Below are positions 49,938 through 58,074 of a stretch of DNA of 64,000 nucleotides, in pieces. The position numbers were made by a program, and so were the translations under genes. Source of the DNA: Myxococcales bacterium (lineage in GTDB: Bacteria; Myxococcota_A; Polyangia; Palsa-1104; JAEUJZ01); contig JAEUKB010000100.1 of the NCBI GenBank assembly GCA_016794365.1, positions 124,001 to 188,000 on the forward strand. The letters run 5' to 3'. The stretch's first letter is position 1. Each line of letters opens with the position of its first letter. A model generated the notes under the pieces. That model saw only the letters and a program-made list of their open reading frames with translations. It had not been told where the DNA came from and did no database searches.

Positions 49938-52019
49938 TTAGTCGCTGCTCTTTGGACCGGAATCCGTCGGTGGCTTGCTGCTGGCTTTCAGTGTACCGAG
50001 CGGAAAGGCTCCCGAAGTGCGCGCTTCTGCGTTCAGCGAGATCGGACGATTGTTCGGTGAGGAGTTCGATCCGATCGGCTTGATGCTCGGGGACGATCCC
50101 GAAATCGATGCACGCGGACTGTGGGTGCTGCTCGGCTGGGTCATCTTGCGCTCGCCGCTCGTCGAAGCGGTTGGACCCGACATCTTGGACGACGGAAGTG
50201 GACCCGTAGCCACAGGTCGCAGCGCCAGGCTGGAAGTGCCCGTCAAAGAACGACTTCCCGACGGTGGAGCATTCGACATCGACGATCGCGCACCACGATC
50301 TCCTGTCGCTCGACTGCGCGAGCCAATGCCCCACGTTCCGCTGGATGTCGCCAGATCTTCAGAGCCTCGGCTCTGGATCGCTTGAATCAGCAGCGACAGC
50401 TTTTCACTGTCTTTGCGCAGGTGCTCAACCGTCGCTTTGAGGGCATCTGCGTCGGAATTCTGCTGTCGCGCCAGCCGTGAAATGTCGGTCATCGATCGAC
50501 CGATGCTCGCGCCACTGATGTCATCGGAACCGACGCTGTCCATTGCTCCATCGACGGTGGCACGCAAGACCGTTAGCTGCTCGCGGATGCGATTCAAGGC
50601 ATCTCGCTCTTCGGTCAGCGTCTGCGTGATGAGCTGCACTTGCTGGGTCACCGTCGCGGTTCGATAGCTGCGCGCGTCCGCCGATTCCGGGTTGTGCAGC
50701 AGCGAGTCCGCCCGTCGCGCCGCCGCCAGAACCTGCGACTGCGCTTGATCCGCGTTCGACCAAGCCAGCGAGATCTGCACGACCGCGTTTCGCACTTCGA
50801 CCATCTGACGAGTCAGTCGCTCGAGCGCACGATGAATCGGAATCACCGCCGCTGCGACTTCTTTGCTGCGATCATCTTGCGTCTGCGCCGTTCCGGTCAG
50901 GCTGGTTCCGACGCGCTCGATCGTGGTCACCGTCGTATCGATGTCTTCGAGGAGTCGCTGGCTGGTGGTCAGCATCGACTGAAGACGCTGAACGGCCATC
51001 TCCAGCGCGCGACCCACCGTCGCAAACTCGTCGTTTCGTTCCAAGAACTGCTTGAGCATGCCGCGTCCCCGCGCAAACGCTCCGCCTGAGACACGGATCG
51101 CAGCGTCGGACAAGCGCTGCATCGGCGAGATCACCCACAGCTGCACCGCGAGCGCCAAAAGCAGCACCGCACCCAGCATCAGCCCGACGAGAAGCAGCGC
51201 GCTTTGGAACTGCTCACCCGACCATTTTTGCACGCCAACAAGTGGCACCGCGACGAGCAGCCGACCCTGCGAAAGCTGCATCGCGCGCAGGTGATAGCGC
51301 ACCGTCAGGTTGTGCAGCGTCTCTCGCGGATCATCGCCCCAGCGACCACTGCTGAGCGCATCGGCAGGCAGGTTCGTCACAAACGTCCCGTCGAGCGCGA
51401 TCGCCACCCCAATCCCGAGCGGCTCGGCATCTTGGCGCAGGGACTCGGGCAGGATTCGGCAGCCCGCGATGAGAAAGCCGGGCCGACCATCGACCGCGAT
51501 CGGAATGCGAAACGCTTCGACGAGCTGACCACCGACGGCAAGCAGCGCACCACTTGGAACCACCGATCCACGCACGGTCGCGCCAGCCAAGGCCACCGCA
51601 CCAACGCCATCTTGAGCCAGCAGCGCACCACCTTCATCGATGACGGCAGCCAGATCGGCTCCGGCGGCTCTCGCATCTTGCGCAAGCTGCGTCCAGACTG
51701 GACGACCCGCATCCTGCGTACGCGGCTTGGCGGCCACCCAAGAAAAGGCTGCGGCTCGGCTTTCCCGTCGCAGCGCAAAGTGATGAGCGATCGCTTCACT
51801 GCCCAGCTTGGCCTGGCTTTCGACCAGCACTTGCGCCGCCTGACGAGCCTGCTGCTGCTGAAGCCACAGCGCGGGCAGACCGCAGACAAGCGCCGCAACA
51901 AACGCGATCAGCCACATTCGCAGCGCCAGTCGCCGGGGAGGCGTTTCCGCTCGCTGCCCTCCAGAGTTGGAAGCGACCCCCGACGATGATTGGCGTTCTG
52001 AGCTGGTGGTCTCGCCCAT
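49938..52019 (-). CDS. Membrane-bound HAMP-domain signalling protein, non-canonical output
   Basis: The 693-residue protein has a first membrane helix (RMWLIAFVAALVCGLPALWL), a large external sensor domain (about residues 55-270), a second helix (LLLVGLMLGAVLLLALAVQLWVI) and a HAMP segment (ISPMQRLSDAAIRVSGG). A long helical, coiled-coil-rich region follows, then a Ser/Pro/Gly-rich tail. It looks like a chemoreceptor, but I do not see the conserved methyl-accepting hairpin tip, so the output is unclear. It is divergent from the methyltransferase fusion, sharing an AT-rich control region. ATG 52019 was chosen because upstream codons do not extend the signal anchor. Confidence 0.72.
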   Translation of the reverse strand: MGETTSSERQSSSGVASNSGGQRAETPPRRLALRMWLIAFVAALVCGLPALWLQQQQARQAAQVLVESQAKLGSEAIAHHFALRRESRAAAFSWVAAKPRTQDAGRPVWTQLAQDARAAGADLAAVIDEGGALLAQDGVGAVALAGATVRGSVVPSGALLAVGGQLVEAFRIPIAVDGRPGFLIAGCRILPESLRQDAEPLGIGVAIALDGTFVTNLPADALSSGRWGDDPRETLHNLTVRYHLRAMQLSQGRLLVAVPLVGVQKWSGEQFQSALLLVGLMLGAVLLLALAVQLWVISPMQRLSDAAIRVSGGAFARGRGMLKQFLERNDEFATVGRALEMAVQRLQSMLTTSQRLLEDIDTTVTTIERVGTSLTGTAQTQDDRSKEVAAAVIPIHRALERLTRQMVEVRNAVVQISLAWSNADQAQSQVLAAARRADSLLHNPESADARSYRTATVTQQVQLITQTLTEERDALNRIREQLTVLRATVDGAMDSVGSDDISGASIGRSMTDISRLARQQNSDADALKATVEHLRKDSEKLSLLIQAIQSRGSEDLATSSGTWGIGSRSRATGDRGARSSMSNAPPSGSRSLTGTSSLALRPVATGPLPSSKMSGPTASTSGERKMTQPSSTHSPRASISGSSPSIKPIGSNSSPNNRPISLNAEARTSGAFPLGTLKASSKPPTDSGPKSSD

Positions 52020-52062
52020 CCAGTCCAGCGTACAAAAGTTTCCCCTTCGAATACAGACGTTA

Positions 52063-52076
52063 GTAATTTGAATTAC
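52063..52076. promoter_or_regulatory. 14-bp AT-rich palindrome between divergent genes
   Basis: GTAATT-TG-AATTAC lies 44 bp from the HAMP gene start and 18 bp from the methyltransferase start. In a GC-rich genome this is a good candidate operator controlling both genes. The methyltransferase ATG has no ribosome binding site in front, so its transcript may be leaderless. Confidence 0.45.
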
Positions 52077-52093
52077 AAAATCGACACAAACCC

Positions 52094-54376
52094 ATGAGCG
52101 ATCATCCGCAAGCAGCCGACGCCCAGACCGCAGCCGCAACCTATCAAGCCCAAGCACGCGGTGGAGACGATGCCTACGCCTCGTATTACGAGGGAATGGA
52201 CAAGTCGATGCAGCAAAAGGTTGCGCTCACTACAGCGTTTTTTCCGCCGAGCGGCACGCTGGTTGACATGGGCTGTGGCTCGGGCTCGGGCTCGTTTGAC
52301 CTGGCAAGTCTGTTTGATGGCTTACAGGTGATCGGTGTTGATATCGCGAATCCAGCCGTCGAGCACGCGCAGGCTCATTATCGTCGCCCCAACCTGCGCT
52401 ATCAGCAGGGCGACATCGCGGATCCGCTGTTTCCGCCGGGAAGCCTCGATGCGATCCTGAACTCTTCGGTCTGGCATCACCTGACCAGCTTCAACGGCTT
52501 TTCGCTGCGTGAAGTCGAGCGTGCGCTGCAAAACCAAGCCGTCGCGCTGCGCCAAGGCGGTGTGCTGATCGTTCGAGACTTTGTGGTCCCGCGCTATCCC
52601 GAGCAGATCTGGCTCGACTTGCCAAGTGACGATGGTGAATCCGACGGTCCGATTCCGTCGCTGTCTACCGCTGCGCTGTTTCCGCGCTTCTGCGCACAGT
52701 TTCGCAGCAGCTGCAATCCCGACTCACCGCTTCCATGTGCCGAGCTGCCGTCGCCAAGGCCCGGCTGGAAGCGCTTTTTGGTCAGCGGTCGCGCCGCTGC
52801 GGAGTTTCTGCTTCACAAAGACTATCGCAGCGACTGGGACGCCGAGTGTCGCGAAGAGTATCTGTTCTATCGTCAAGCCGACTTCGAGTCCGCGTTCCGT
52901 CGTCACGATCTGCGCATCGTCTTGTCCGTCGAGCTGCACAATCCGTGGATCATCGAAAATCGCCTGCGTGGTCGCTGTGCGCTCCGTACGCTCGATGGAA
53001 ATCCGCTGCCGCTGCCGCCCACCAACTATCTGATCGTGGGTGAAAAAGTAGCGCCGCGACATGGCGTTCGCCTGCACGTTCGGACCGAGCCGCTCGAGAC
53101 GCCGACGTTTCTTCAGCTTCACACGCTGCGTCACCAAAAAACGGGACAGCTCTTTCAGCTCGCCGAGCGACCCAATCCGGTGATCGATGTGATTCCGTGG
53201 TTTCGTCACAAAGGTCGCGTGCTGGTGCTGGCCAAGCATGGCTTTCCTCGGCCATTGGCGACGACACAGCTAGACAGTCCCAGCTTGGATGGTGCGCAGG
53301 TTGCGGGCTATCTTACCGAGACGCTGACCGCGCAAGTTCCCCGTCACAGCGACGATTCGCAGTCCCCCGACCTGACCAAGCTGCTCAGCGAACGCGCCAG
53401 CCTGCCGGACCACGCGATCCAGTCGGTGCGTCGTGCGCTGCGCTACTACACCTCACCGGGCGGACTGAGCGAGCGCGTGACTTCCTTTCTGTGTGAGCTG
53501 TCGCTTCCTGCGTCATCCGACGGACTGCCGCAGCTTCCCGACGAAGTGAACAACTACACGCCGTTTACCACGTCGGGGCGCGTCCAGCCGTTTGTGGCCA
53601 CGCAGCTCTTGCGCGCCGCCCAAGTCGGAGGCCTGCAAGACGCGCGGCTCGAGCTGAACCTGTATCACCTGCTGTGGACGCTTGGAGAGTCGCTCGGTCC
53701 GTGGATCGGCATCGAGCTGTCGCTCAAGACGCAGCAGCTTCCCGCGTTTTCGCCGCGCCCGGCTGCGCAGGTGCTGACGCTGCCCGATGTCGCGGTGTTC
53801 GATCCGGTGACGCAGCCCGACGCGCGTCCAGGTTTTTTGGCGCTGTATTCCGCGCACGTCGAAGAGCTGGATCGCAGCGAGCAGCGCGCACGAACAGCCA
53901 CGCTGGAGCTGTGTGCGCCGCGAACCTACAGCCTCAGCACGGTGTCGCTGTTGCCCGTGGCCAAGCTGGGTGAAGACATCGTGGTCGGCGTCGAGCGTCG
54001 CGATCTTCCCGCCGTGCAGCTTCAGACCGAAGCCAAGCGATCGGGACTGATCACCTGTCCGGCGTGGCGTCTACCCAAGACGATCACAACGCGCAGTGCC
54101 GCCGAAGAAGAAGTGTCGCGCAACCTGCTCGGGCACTTTGGCGTGCGAGCGCTGCGGATTCTGCCGCTCGGTGGAACCTACTATCCGTCGATCGGAGCAA
54201 CACCCGAAGTGGTCTATCCGATGCTCGCGGAAGTGGACGCGGCCAGCATTTCCGACGGTGCGCTCGCGTTTGTCCGGCTGTCCCAGCTTCTTCACGCACG
54301 CGAGCACATCGAAGACGCACACCTGATGATCGCGCTCTGTCGCTTGGCCCACGCACTCGGTGAATCGCCCGCGTAA
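52094..54376 (+). CDS. SAM-dependent methyltransferase fused to a large unknown C-terminal region
   Basis: Residues 55-200 are a class I methyltransferase (LVDMGCGSGSGSFDLAS, then LQVIGVDIANP, and YQQGDIADPLFPPGSLDAILNSSVWHHL). The remaining 550 residues are not in the usual methyltransferase family. They include two related segments, near VIDVIPWFRHKGRVLVLAKHG and TLPDVAVFDPVTQPD..., ending LGGTYYPSIGATPEVVYPMLAEVD, which resemble degenerate Nudix-like halves, but this is a weak similarity by eye. The protein is 760 residues. The substrate is unknown. Confidence 0.75.
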   Translation: MSDHPQAADAQTAAATYQAQARGGDDAYASYYEGMDKSMQQKVALTTAFFPPSGTLVDMGCGSGSGSFDLASLFDGLQVIGVDIANPAVEHAQAHYRRPNLRYQQGDIADPLFPPGSLDAILNSSVWHHLTSFNGFSLREVERALQNQAVALRQGGVLIVRDFVVPRYPEQIWLDLPSDDGESDGPIPSLSTAALFPRFCAQFRSSCNPDSPLPCAELPSPRPGWKRFLVSGRAAAEFLLHKDYRSDWDAECREEYLFYRQADFESAFRRHDLRIVLSVELHNPWIIENRLRGRCALRTLDGNPLPLPPTNYLIVGEKVAPRHGVRLHVRTEPLETPTFLQLHTLRHQKTGQLFQLAERPNPVIDVIPWFRHKGRVLVLAKHGFPRPLATTQLDSPSLDGAQVAGYLTETLTAQVPRHSDDSQSPDLTKLLSERASLPDHAIQSVRRALRYYTSPGGLSERVTSFLCELSLPASSDGLPQLPDEVNNYTPFTTSGRVQPFVATQLLRAAQVGGLQDARLELNLYHLLWTLGESLGPWIGIELSLKTQQLPAFSPRPAAQVLTLPDVAVFDPVTQPDARPGFLALYSAHVEELDRSEQRARTATLELCAPRTYSLSTVSLLPVAKLGEDIVVGVERRDLPAVQLQTEAKRSGLITCPAWRLPKTITTRSAAEEEVSRNLLGHFGVRALRILPLGGTYYPSIGATPEVVYPMLAEVDAASISDGALAFVRLSQLLHAREHIEDAHLMIALCRLAHALGESPA

Positions 54377-54470
54377 CCCGCTACACCCAGCGACTTGGCC
54401 ATGCGCTGACTGCGCTGTGAACAAATCGCCCGCTTCGCACGTACTCTGTGATGAGCAAGGAGCCCAAGAC

Positions 54471-55187
54471 ATGAAGTGGACGCAACGCGCTGCAGTTTCC
54501 CGGCTGATCGCTGCGCTGGGTTTGCTGTGGACACTGTTGGCCTTGGACGCGCATGCACTGGAACCCAGAGATCCCGCGATCGTGTGCAGCAGAATTCCCA
54601 CGGTGAGCGGCGAAGCAGAGTGTCTGCGCATCATCGAAGGTCGCTACGTGGACTGGCTGGCTGCCGCTGCGTGCGATCGCATTCCCAGCACGGAACCGAC
54701 GCTGGCTTGTATGCGCGCCATCGCTGGACGACGCATTCCGCAGCGACTGTCTCTGCTGTGTGATGCCGAGACCAGCTCGTGGGCCACGGTGCGCTGCTTT
54801 GGCGGCTCGCAGGCCGATCCTGGCTACGAATCAAACGGCGGCTGGCAAGTGCCTCCTCCGCGACAGCGTCCCCTTCCCGATGGCTACGGTCCGCGTCCCG
54901 GCGGCTGCAATCAGTGGGGCTGCTGGAAAAACGGCGGCGGCTGCAATCAGTGGGGCTGCTGGAACTCTCCGGCGGGAAGCTGCAACCAGTGGGGCTGTCG
55001 CAACGTCGGAGGCTGCAATCAGTGGGGCTGCTGGAATGCTCCGTCGGGAAACTGTAGCCAGTGGGGCTGTAGCGATCACGGCGGCTGTAACCAGTGGGGC
55101 TGCTGGCAGTCACCGAGCGGAAGCTGCAACCAGTGGGGCTGTAGCAACAGCGGCACTTGCACACAGTGGGGCTGCCCAAAACCGTAG
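54471..55187 (+). CDS. Secreted protein with eight C-x-Q-W-G-C repeats
   Basis: A signal peptide (LIAALGLLWTLLALDAHA) leads to a domain with six or more cysteines (residues 30-110: CSRIPT, CLRIIEG, CDRIPS, CMRAIAG, CDAETS, CFGG). A proline-rich linker follows. Residues 146-235 hold eight copies of CNQWGC (variants CSQWGC and CTQWGC), spaced alternately 13 and 11 residues, a 24-residue higher-order unit. Tryptophan and paired cysteines in every copy suggest disulfide ladders or metal binding. The ATG has AAGGAG. I do not recognise a named family. Confidence 0.8.
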   Translation: MKWTQRAAVSRLIAALGLLWTLLALDAHALEPRDPAIVCSRIPTVSGEAECLRIIEGRYVDWLAAAACDRIPSTEPTLACMRAIAGRRIPQRLSLLCDAETSSWATVRCFGGSQADPGYESNGGWQVPPPRQRPLPDGYGPRPGGCNQWGCWKNGGGCNQWGCWNSPAGSCNQWGCRNVGGCNQWGCWNAPSGNCSQWGCSDHGGCNQWGCWQSPSGSCNQWGCSNSGTCTQWGCPKP

Positions 55188-55230
55188 TCGCGCTCGCCCG
55201 CGAGCGATCCATTCCGGCGCGCTGAGTTCT

Positions 55231-55254
55231 GACGCTGACGCTGACGCTGACGCT
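55231..55254. repeat. Hexamer tract GACGCT, four copies
   Basis: Four head-to-tail GACGCT units lie between the repeat-protein stop and the end of the convergent membrane-protein gene. Simple, probably neutral. Confidence 0.6.
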
Positions 55255-55268
55255 GCGTCGCCTGTGTA

Positions 55269-55871
55269 CTACTTCCGCTTCAGACCTTGCTTGCCCTTGG
55301 CCAGATGAAGGCGATCGGTCGTCTCAGAGACATGCGTGCGCCACTTGCGGTTCTGCTCGATCGCGCGCTGGAGAGACGAAAGCACCTGCTTGTAGCCTTC
55401 GCGATCGCTCAGCTTGGGATCATCGATCACGCGAATCGTAGTCCGGCATACATTGATTAGCTCTTCAACACTCTGCCGGTATTCTTCCGCGAGCTGCTTG
55501 ACCGCAGGCGTCTTCGCCGCATCCACCGGACCATCGGCCACTTTGCGCAGACGCACCAGCGCGGGCATCAGCTCGTCGGCCAGCTTTTTGCGCGCGTCCG
55601 AAGGTTGCAGGGTCTTGTCGCGCAGCAACAGCTCAAGCTGCGACAGGATCGGCGTCTCGTGATACTCGAGCGCCGGAATGTTCACTTCGACGTAGCGAAT
55701 CAGCTCTTGCTGCTCGTCGGACGGCTTGTCGCGAATCGACATGTAGACGCCGGTGGCAATGATCATCGCGACGATGCCAAGCCGCATGCTCCACAAAAGC
55801 AGAGCGTTCACCCAGTGAACACGCGGCGTCAGCGAACCTTCGGGAGCGACGGGCACATTGGGATCTTTCAC
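55269..55871 (-). CDS. Single-pass membrane protein, hydrolase partner
   Basis: The 200-residue protein has one membrane helix (ALLLWSMRLGIVAMIIATGVYMSI), a cytoplasmic start with prolines, and a helical external part. It is translationally coupled to the alpha/beta hydrolase by a 4-bp overlap. No domain is recognised; it probably anchors or assists the hydrolase. Confidence 0.7.
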   Translation of the reverse strand: MKDPNVPVAPEGSLTPRVHWVNALLLWSMRLGIVAMIIATGVYMSIRDKPSDEQQELIRYVEVNIPALEYHETPILSQLELLLRDKTLQPSDARKKLADELMPALVRLRKVADGPVDAAKTPAVKQLAEEYRQSVEELINVCRTTIRVIDDPKLSDREGYKQVLSSLQRAIEQNRKWRTHVSETTDRLHLAKGKQGLKRK

Positions 55872-56833
55872 GGCGCAAACACCCGACGTTCTAAAAAGCG
55901 CTGCACCACTTGCGTCACTTCGGCGGGTCGCTCGATCGGTGCAGTGTGCGTGCCCGCTTCGACGATGTGCAGCTCGGAACCGGCGATCTTTTCCTGCATC
56001 TCCAAAGACAGCGCCATCGGAGTAAAGGTGTCATGCCGCGCGGTAATCAGCAGCGTTGGAACTGAAATCTCGACGAGAACATCTTGGGCATCGTGCTGCG
56101 CCGCCGCCGCCATCGTTGCCACAAACATCCGAGGATCCATCCGTGACAGCGCTTCCAGATACGGCACAAAGTCTTCGCGATGAACCAGCTCGCCGTTTAG
56201 CTCAAAGTGCTTGGCGATCTGAAACGACAGATCGAGCGGCAGCAGACGCTTCCAGAACGCACCGACGAGCCGAGGCACCTTGCTCACCGCCGTTTGGATG
56301 AGCGGCAGCAGGTCTCCGAGCGTTTCTTTGCCTTTGAACGTGCGCAGCGGATTGCGGTAGCTGCCACAGATCAAGACCAGGCCCAGACAGCGCTCACGCG
56401 CTTGCCGATAGGTCTCCAGCGCAACCTGCACGCCCAGCGAGTGACCGACGATAACGGCGCGCTCCGTCTCGCTTGCGTCCATCACGCTCAGGATATCGGC
56501 TGCAAAGTCCGCGATCTGAACCTGACCAAAGTCTTGCGGCAGCGGAGTCTGACCGTGACCTCGGTAGTTCAAGTGGACCAGGCGATACCTGTCGGACAGC
56601 GCCCACTGAAGGTACTTCCAGACGTAGCCATCACAACCAAGCCCGTCGCACAAAATCAGCGTCGGAGCCGGATGAGGCTGACCGAGTACCTCAAAAAAAA
56701 TAGCGGCGCCATCACGGCTTACTGCAAAGCCGCTGCGCCGCTTTCCACGACCAGCGCGGGACTTATCATCCCGCTGGGGCTCGTCGTTATTCCTTGCTGC
56801 CCCGCTCGTCGTCTTCTCCTCCCTCGATTTCAT
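55868..56833 (-). CDS. Alpha/beta-hydrolase (proline iminopeptidase/lipase-like)
   Basis: The serine nucleophile is in VIVGHSLGVQVAL (nucleophile elbow GHSLG), the aspartate in LLITARHDTFTPMA and the histidine in IVEAGTHTAPI. The oxyanion region DGLGCDGYVW precedes. The first 40 residues are charged and disordered. The start at 56833 lies inside the CopG-like gene by 47 bp with no strong ribosome binding site, so expression may depend on coupling, or the start may be slightly later. Substrates are unknown. Confidence 0.82.
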   Translation of the reverse strand: MKSREEKTTSGAARNNDEPQRDDKSRAGRGKRRSGFAVSRDGAAIFFEVLGQPHPAPTLILCDGLGCDGYVWKYLQWALSDRYRLVHLNYRGHGQTPLPQDFGQVQIADFAADILSVMDASETERAVIVGHSLGVQVALETYRQARERCLGLVLICGSYRNPLRTFKGKETLGDLLPLIQTAVSKVPRLVGAFWKRLLPLDLSFQIAKHFELNGELVHREDFVPYLEALSRMDPRMFVATMAAAAQHDAQDVLVEISVPTLLITARHDTFTPMALSLEMQEKIAGSELHIVEAGTHTAPIERPAEVTQVVQRFLERRVFAP

Positions 56834-56993
56834 TCACCGAGGGATACCTGCGAATCTCATTGCGAGCAATTTTCCACGCCTTCTGGACAATCCACGACAG
56901 GGAGCGATCCTGGCGGGTCGCCTCCTCCTGGATTTCCTTCAGCATGTCCTCGGGAAAGTACAGACTCTGTTTCCTCTTGTCAGAACCAGCCAT
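56787..56993 (-). CDS. TIGR04563-type CopG-like small protein
   Basis: This 68-residue protein has KQSLYFPEDMLKEIQEEATRQDRSLSWIVQKAWKIAR, the ribbon-helix-helix pattern of the small TIGR04563 family known from Deltaproteobacteria (recalled, not searched). These bind DNA as dimers. The ATG at 56993 has GGAGG in front; an upstream ATG at 57005 lacks one. It overlaps the start of the alpha/beta hydrolase by 47 bp, so it may be transcribed with it. Confidence 0.75.
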   Translation of the reverse strand: MAGSDKRKQSLYFPEDMLKEIQEEATRQDRSLSWIVQKAWKIARNEIRRYPSVNEIEGGEDDERGSKE

Positions 56994-57151
56994 AGCGGCC
57001 TCCATGTAGGGGGTTTACGATCCCACTGCTTGTTCAGGTTGCCAATCTTGCGTTCGCTTCGGCTTGCCCTTGTTCCCAGGGCTCCACCCTATCCGATGTG
57101 CGGGCAGGTTGTTTAGCTACTGCGGAACAAGTTAGCCACTTCACAGGAAAT

Positions 57152-57181
57152 ATCATCTTCCATGCGCCGCCAGATTGTCAA
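57152..57181 (-). promoter_or_regulatory. Possible sigma-70 promoter for the CopG-like gene
   Basis: On the minus strand TTGACA (57181-57176) is followed, after 18 bp, by GATGAT (57157-57152), which has four of six -10 bases. It would give a leader of about 155 bases to the CopG-like ATG. A long but plausible leader; moderate confidence. Confidence 0.35.
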
Positions 57182-57289
57182 GCGGTATCGCTAGGTTATT
57201 CGATTACCTTGTGGCGCGCTTCGTTCCCAATGCGACCCAGCGCGAATATGCGCGACAAGGCCCACGACAAGGGACAAAGTGCTGCTACC

Positions 57290-58003
57290 ATGCCGCGCGT
57301 GCCTAAGCCTGAGCATGCTTCGCCAGAACCCGCTGTGGTTCTTTCTGAAGAACGTAGCGGTCCCACGGCCGGTGCAGAGCCGGTGGATGGTCGCGTCGCG
57401 CGTGCGCTGCGGCTTCGGCAGGAACGATCGGCCCAGCTTCTGACGGTGGCTCGACGGCTGTTTGCGGGGCGACGCTATCACCAGACATCCATTCAAGACA
57501 TCTTGGATGCAGCCGGGGTCGCGCGCGGTACGCTGTACCTTCACTTCGACGGAAAACGCGCGATGTTCGACGCGCTCGTGGACAGCTTTCTCGCGAGCAT
57601 TCGCAGCGCGGTGACGCTGGTCGATGTAAGTCCAAGCGCGACGCCACCGCTTCAGCAGATCGAAGACAACTTGCTCCGTGTGATGACGGTTCTATCGGAA
57701 AATCGCGACATGACACGGATCGTGCTGCTCATGGCAGAAGGTCTGGATGGCGAAGCCGATGCCAAAATGAACGAGTTTTACGAGCGCTTGCGGACGCTGC
57801 TCCAAGGCGCGCTCGTCAAAGGCTGTGCGATGGGGCTCTTGGGTCCGATCGAGCCCGAGATCGTGTCGCAAGCAGCGCTCGGTGGCTTAAAAGAAGTCGC
57901 GCTTCAGTGGATCGTCCGTCGCGAATCCGACGCCGAGACGCTGCGCCGCGTGTGTCGCGAGATCTTGACGTACAGCCTCAGTGGAATGCTGGCTCGCAGC
58001 TAA
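57290..58003 (+). CDS. TetR-family transcriptional regulator
   Basis: The helix-turn-helix is QERSAQLLTVARRLFAGRRYHQTSIQDILDAAGVARGTLYLHFDGKRAMFDALVD, the TetR signature. The remainder is a helical ligand-binding domain. The start could be any of the ATGs at 57230, 57248 or 57290; none has a strong ribosome binding site. A proline-rich disordered segment lies before the HTH. It is 71 bp upstream of ettA and may regulate nearby genes or itself; the ligand is unknown. Confidence 0.85.
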   Translation: MPRVPKPEHASPEPAVVLSEERSGPTAGAEPVDGRVARALRLRQERSAQLLTVARRLFAGRRYHQTSIQDILDAAGVARGTLYLHFDGKRAMFDALVDSFLASIRSAVTLVDVSPSATPPLQQIEDNLLRVMTVLSENRDMTRIVLLMAEGLDGEADAKMNEFYERLRTLLQGALVKGCAMGLLGPIEPEIVSQAALGGLKEVALQWIVRRESDAETLRRVCREILTYSLSGMLARS

Positions 58004-58074
58004 CTCACTTGCGCGCGCTGCCCGGTTCGCAGCGTACGCCGACCCGCTTCAGCAAGGATTATCGAGAGGGAAAC

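Noticed and set aside
54906..55175. CRISPR-like array suggested by repeated DNA
   Set aside because: The repetition follows codons for C-N-Q-W-G-C, with varying unit length of 33-39 bases and no unique spacers; it is a coding repeat.
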